Origin: Ciborinia camelliae
Lineage: Eukaryota > Ascomycota > Leotiomycetes > Helotiales > Sclerotiniaceae
Direction of reading: 5' to 3'
Length of the DNA stretch: 64,000 nucleotides
Assembly (NCBI GenBank): GCA_025890175.1
Contig: JANPYM010000015.1
Coordinates: forward strand, 688,417 to 752,416
Part shown: positions 62,101 to 64,000 of the stretch, in pieces
How the letters are laid out: each line of letters begins with the position of its first letter
How positions within the stretch are numbered: position 1 is the stretch's first letter
Notes under the pieces: generated by a model
Databases searched by the model: none
Told to the model about the DNA's origin: nothing
The model's input: only the letters and a program-made list of their open reading frames with translations
Program-made: the position numbers and the translations under genes

Positions 62101-62714
62101 AATACCAACGAACCTCGAATCATTTATATTACATCTCACTCAGCCTTGTGTTGAGGCCGCAGTCTTGCCCCCAACGATTGAGACAATACATCTACCGGTA
62201 GAACCACACTTTCTACTTCTGTTTAGTTCGTGCAGGTTGAAAAACGCATCTCTGATGCACACTACCAGCGGGCGTCTATTTTGGTCCAAATATCTGTAAG
62301 GTTAGACCCCACCATTATCCAGTTATATTCTTTCCCTTCAGTGCGAGGTTAGTTTTTGGCCACTAGGTGTCCACTATCCTGGTCTAAATTTGGTCTACAA
62401 GTCATATCATTGCTCCCCATCTCCCGCTTTCTTCAGATCGTCGTACGTAGCCTGGAATTTGACGTTCAATTTCTTGTTTTGTCGTTGTTGCGCGCGCTAC
62501 ACAAAACCCTACGGGCTCCCTCCTCTTCAAGACCTATTTTGTCTTTTCTTCTCTCTTGGTAGCTGGTCTCTAATTGTACAACCTCCTCTTCTTTCGACTT
62601 TTTTTTCTTGCGTGCGCTTCCATTGACAAAGCTCTGGTCAAGTCTCTTTTGGCCTTACGATATACTCGAGCAACTTGCGTCAACTTGTCCTTCCTTTCTT
62701 TTCAGTTAATCACA
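59187..62714. other. Gene-free, repeat-rich region, 3.5 kb
   Basis: No gene supported. It has CTAC runs (59394-59410), GGGAAGAA purine units (59810-59875), the 16-nt minisatellite (60022-60206), GGATGGGT units (60396-60440), TAGG runs and AT-rich DNA. An ORF at 61654-62154 is ATG-started with a hydrophobic, Phe-rich C-terminus but shows no family likeness. The final 400 nt are CT-rich and are probably promoter and leader of the last gene. Confidence 0.6.
60022..60206. repeat. 16-nt minisatellite (AGATTTACAGATTCAT)
   Basis: About ten almost perfect head-to-tail copies of AGATTTACAGATTCAT from 60050 to 60206, preceded by two diverged units. Each unit is itself two related 8-mers (AGATTTAC / AGATTCAT). 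There are no spacers, so it is not a CRISPR array. Confidence 0.97.
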
Positions 62715-64000
62715 ATGTCATGTTAGTAGTCTGACTGTTAGATGTGTTGATGATCAACTCACTCATTGTTCTATATAGCACCACCAACAAACAAGAGGCG
62801 TCCACCTCCTCTCACACAGCCACGATCCTCTAGCGATTCATCTACAGCCTCTTCTGAGTCATCGCTGAAGGTACCTCGAACACCACGATTCGCAGAAGCG
62901 ACCACTGTATATTCTCCAGTAGACGATAAGAGGTCACCATTTGCAGACCCTCCAAGAACAGCAGACTCACAAGCCCAAACCCAAAAAACACAGGCATACA
63001 TGGCACAATCACAACCTTCCGATATTGGCTTCGGCTACATATCGGAAAACCAAAGGCAATCTCAAGGAGTCCCAGTCGAGATGCCTCTTACTCCATCATC
63101 ACCATTAAAGAGTGCATTGAGGGTTCCCGGTACACCGGGAAGGATGATGAACCCACTAAGTCCGACATTCCGAGAAGAGCAGGTTTTGGAGAAGCATGAG
63201 GAAATGACCGAAAAGGAGCAAGCCAAGGATTTGGTACGAAATGATGGAATTCGATCTTCTTGATTCATACTAACAATTGAATAGAAAGTCAAGACTAGAG
63301 TCAGGATAGCTAAGCTACTACTAAGATGTGTAAATTTTAGCTGCAGTTTAATCGTCCTTGCCATGCTCGCAACAACTTTCAGCATCTTCAATGCAACCAG
63401 AGCACTACCGGCCCGAAACAATCTTCCCGCTTGGGCTGATGGTACCAAGACTTGGCCTCAAAAGGTCGTTCTATCTGTATCCTGCGTATCGCTCGCACTG
63501 TGTCTAGTCGTCTTTTACAATTATTGGAGAGGAGGACACAAGCGCGCCGAGAAAGTGGCAGTTTATTATACTCTCTTCGCAGTCGCCTACTTTATCTTCA
63601 GCACGGTCATGTGGGCATTAGCAGCTGGTATTCTTCAGGGAGCAAGGAATAGTGGAAACAATAAGGATATTTGGGGCTGGTCATGTGTCGACAACAAAAG
63701 ACGTGAACTATTTCAAGAAAAAGTAGACTATGCCCTAGTTTGCCGATTGCAAGTAGGTCAACCACCCCCTAACTTTCACCCCCATCAATTCTAACAACCC
63801 TAACCTAGTCCTGGTCTCTCGTCTGCTGCATCATCGAAATCGTGCTCGAATCCATCACCATCGCCATCTACGGCGTCGTCTTCTACCGCTACTACTCCAA
63901 ACAACGCCTCCGCAAATCCATGGCCATCCGCGACCGCGCGCGTTCAGATCTCTACCTCGCCCAGCTCCGCACCCAGTCCGCGCCCAACACTCCCGGCTTC
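62715..64000 (+). CDS. Four-helix membrane protein, 3' end outside the window
   Basis: Exons 62715-62721, 62779-63233, 63285-63752 and 63809 onward join in frame; the sequence is still open at 64000, so the gene is partial. The first exon encodes only Met-Ser plus one base. Residues 1-154 are a disordered Ser/Pro/Thr cytosolic region (SPLKSALRVPGTPGRM, EKHEEMTEKEQAKDL). Four hydrophobic helices follow at about 169-190, 212-232, 243-268 and 311-340, with an Asp/Trp-rich extracellular loop (NLPAWADGTKTWPQK) and a second loop with one Cys (DIWGWSCVDNKR). The fourth is followed by a basic cytosolic tail (SKQRLRKSMAIRDRARSD). The layout is MARVEL/tetraspan-like and I recall it as a conserved ascomycete membrane protein without known function. 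Topology is well supported, function unknown. Confidence 0.82.

Overview
This window is nuclear DNA of a filamentous ascomycete. Genes are split by short introns (about 47-225 nt, mostly 50-70) with GT...AG ends and many CTAAC-like branch sites. They lie on both strands, without operons, in AT-rich intergenic DNA full of microsatellites. The protein set (Caf120/Skg3, DUF726, NO VEIN-like ATPase, secreted tyrosinase) and codon use recall Leotiomycetes, perhaps Sclerotiniaceae (Botrytis/Sclerotinia-like). That placement is inference; no marker gene here proves it. All exon boundaries were worked out by hand from reading frames, splice signals and family resemblance.

Layout. 0-2.2 kb: gene-free, with a hairpin cluster and pentamer/hexamer arrays. 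2.2-6.3 kb (-): Caf120/Skg3-like PH protein. 9.2-12.1 kb (+): PTC7-like PP2C phosphatase and the rRNA-processing protein UTP23. 12.7-16.7 kb (+): large DUF726 membrane/hydrolase protein. 16.7-18.6 kb: dense simple-repeat tract. 18.6-20.2 kb (+): secreted tyrosinase. 22.8-24.5 kb (+): single-pass surface protein. 26.5-27.6 kb (-): CitE-like aldolase/lyase. 28.7-33.9 kb (+): seven-exon NO VEIN-like GHKL ATPase with a C-terminal DUF3883. 34.6-35.4 kb (+): GFA-family protein. 36.1-37.1 kb (+): thioredoxin-reductase-like gene broken by one nonsense codon. 38.2-41.2 kb (-): FAD-linked sugar-lactone-oxidase-like protein with an EF-hand-like loop. 42.4-44.0 kb (-): zinc-finger plus RING-like protein. 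44-47.6 kb: gene-poor. 48.3-49.5 kb (+): metallo-beta-lactamase-fold protein with a degenerate metal motif. 50.3-51.5 kb (-): Tls1/HCA59 splicing-factor family protein. 53.2-54.0 kb (-): unrecognised four-exon candidate. 54.1-55.9 kb (+): CYP52-like P450 pseudogene. 57.2-59.2 kb (+): ADE16/17 purine enzyme. 59.2-62.7 kb: gene-free, with a 16-nt minisatellite. 62.7 kb to the end (+): a four-helix membrane protein that runs off the window.

The conserved housekeeping genes (mRNA turnover, splicing, ribosome biogenesis, purine synthesis, phosphatase) are scattered and do not form a pathway. They alternate with accessory genes: tyrosinase, surface protein, NOV-like ATPase, GFA, the reductase and the P450. 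Two of these accessory enzymes carry inactivating lesions. The best candidate for an under-described system is the NOV-like ATPase. The clearest unexplained DNA signals are the palindrome TACCTAGGTA, with nine exact copies and all of them intergenic, and the hairpin cluster near the left edge.
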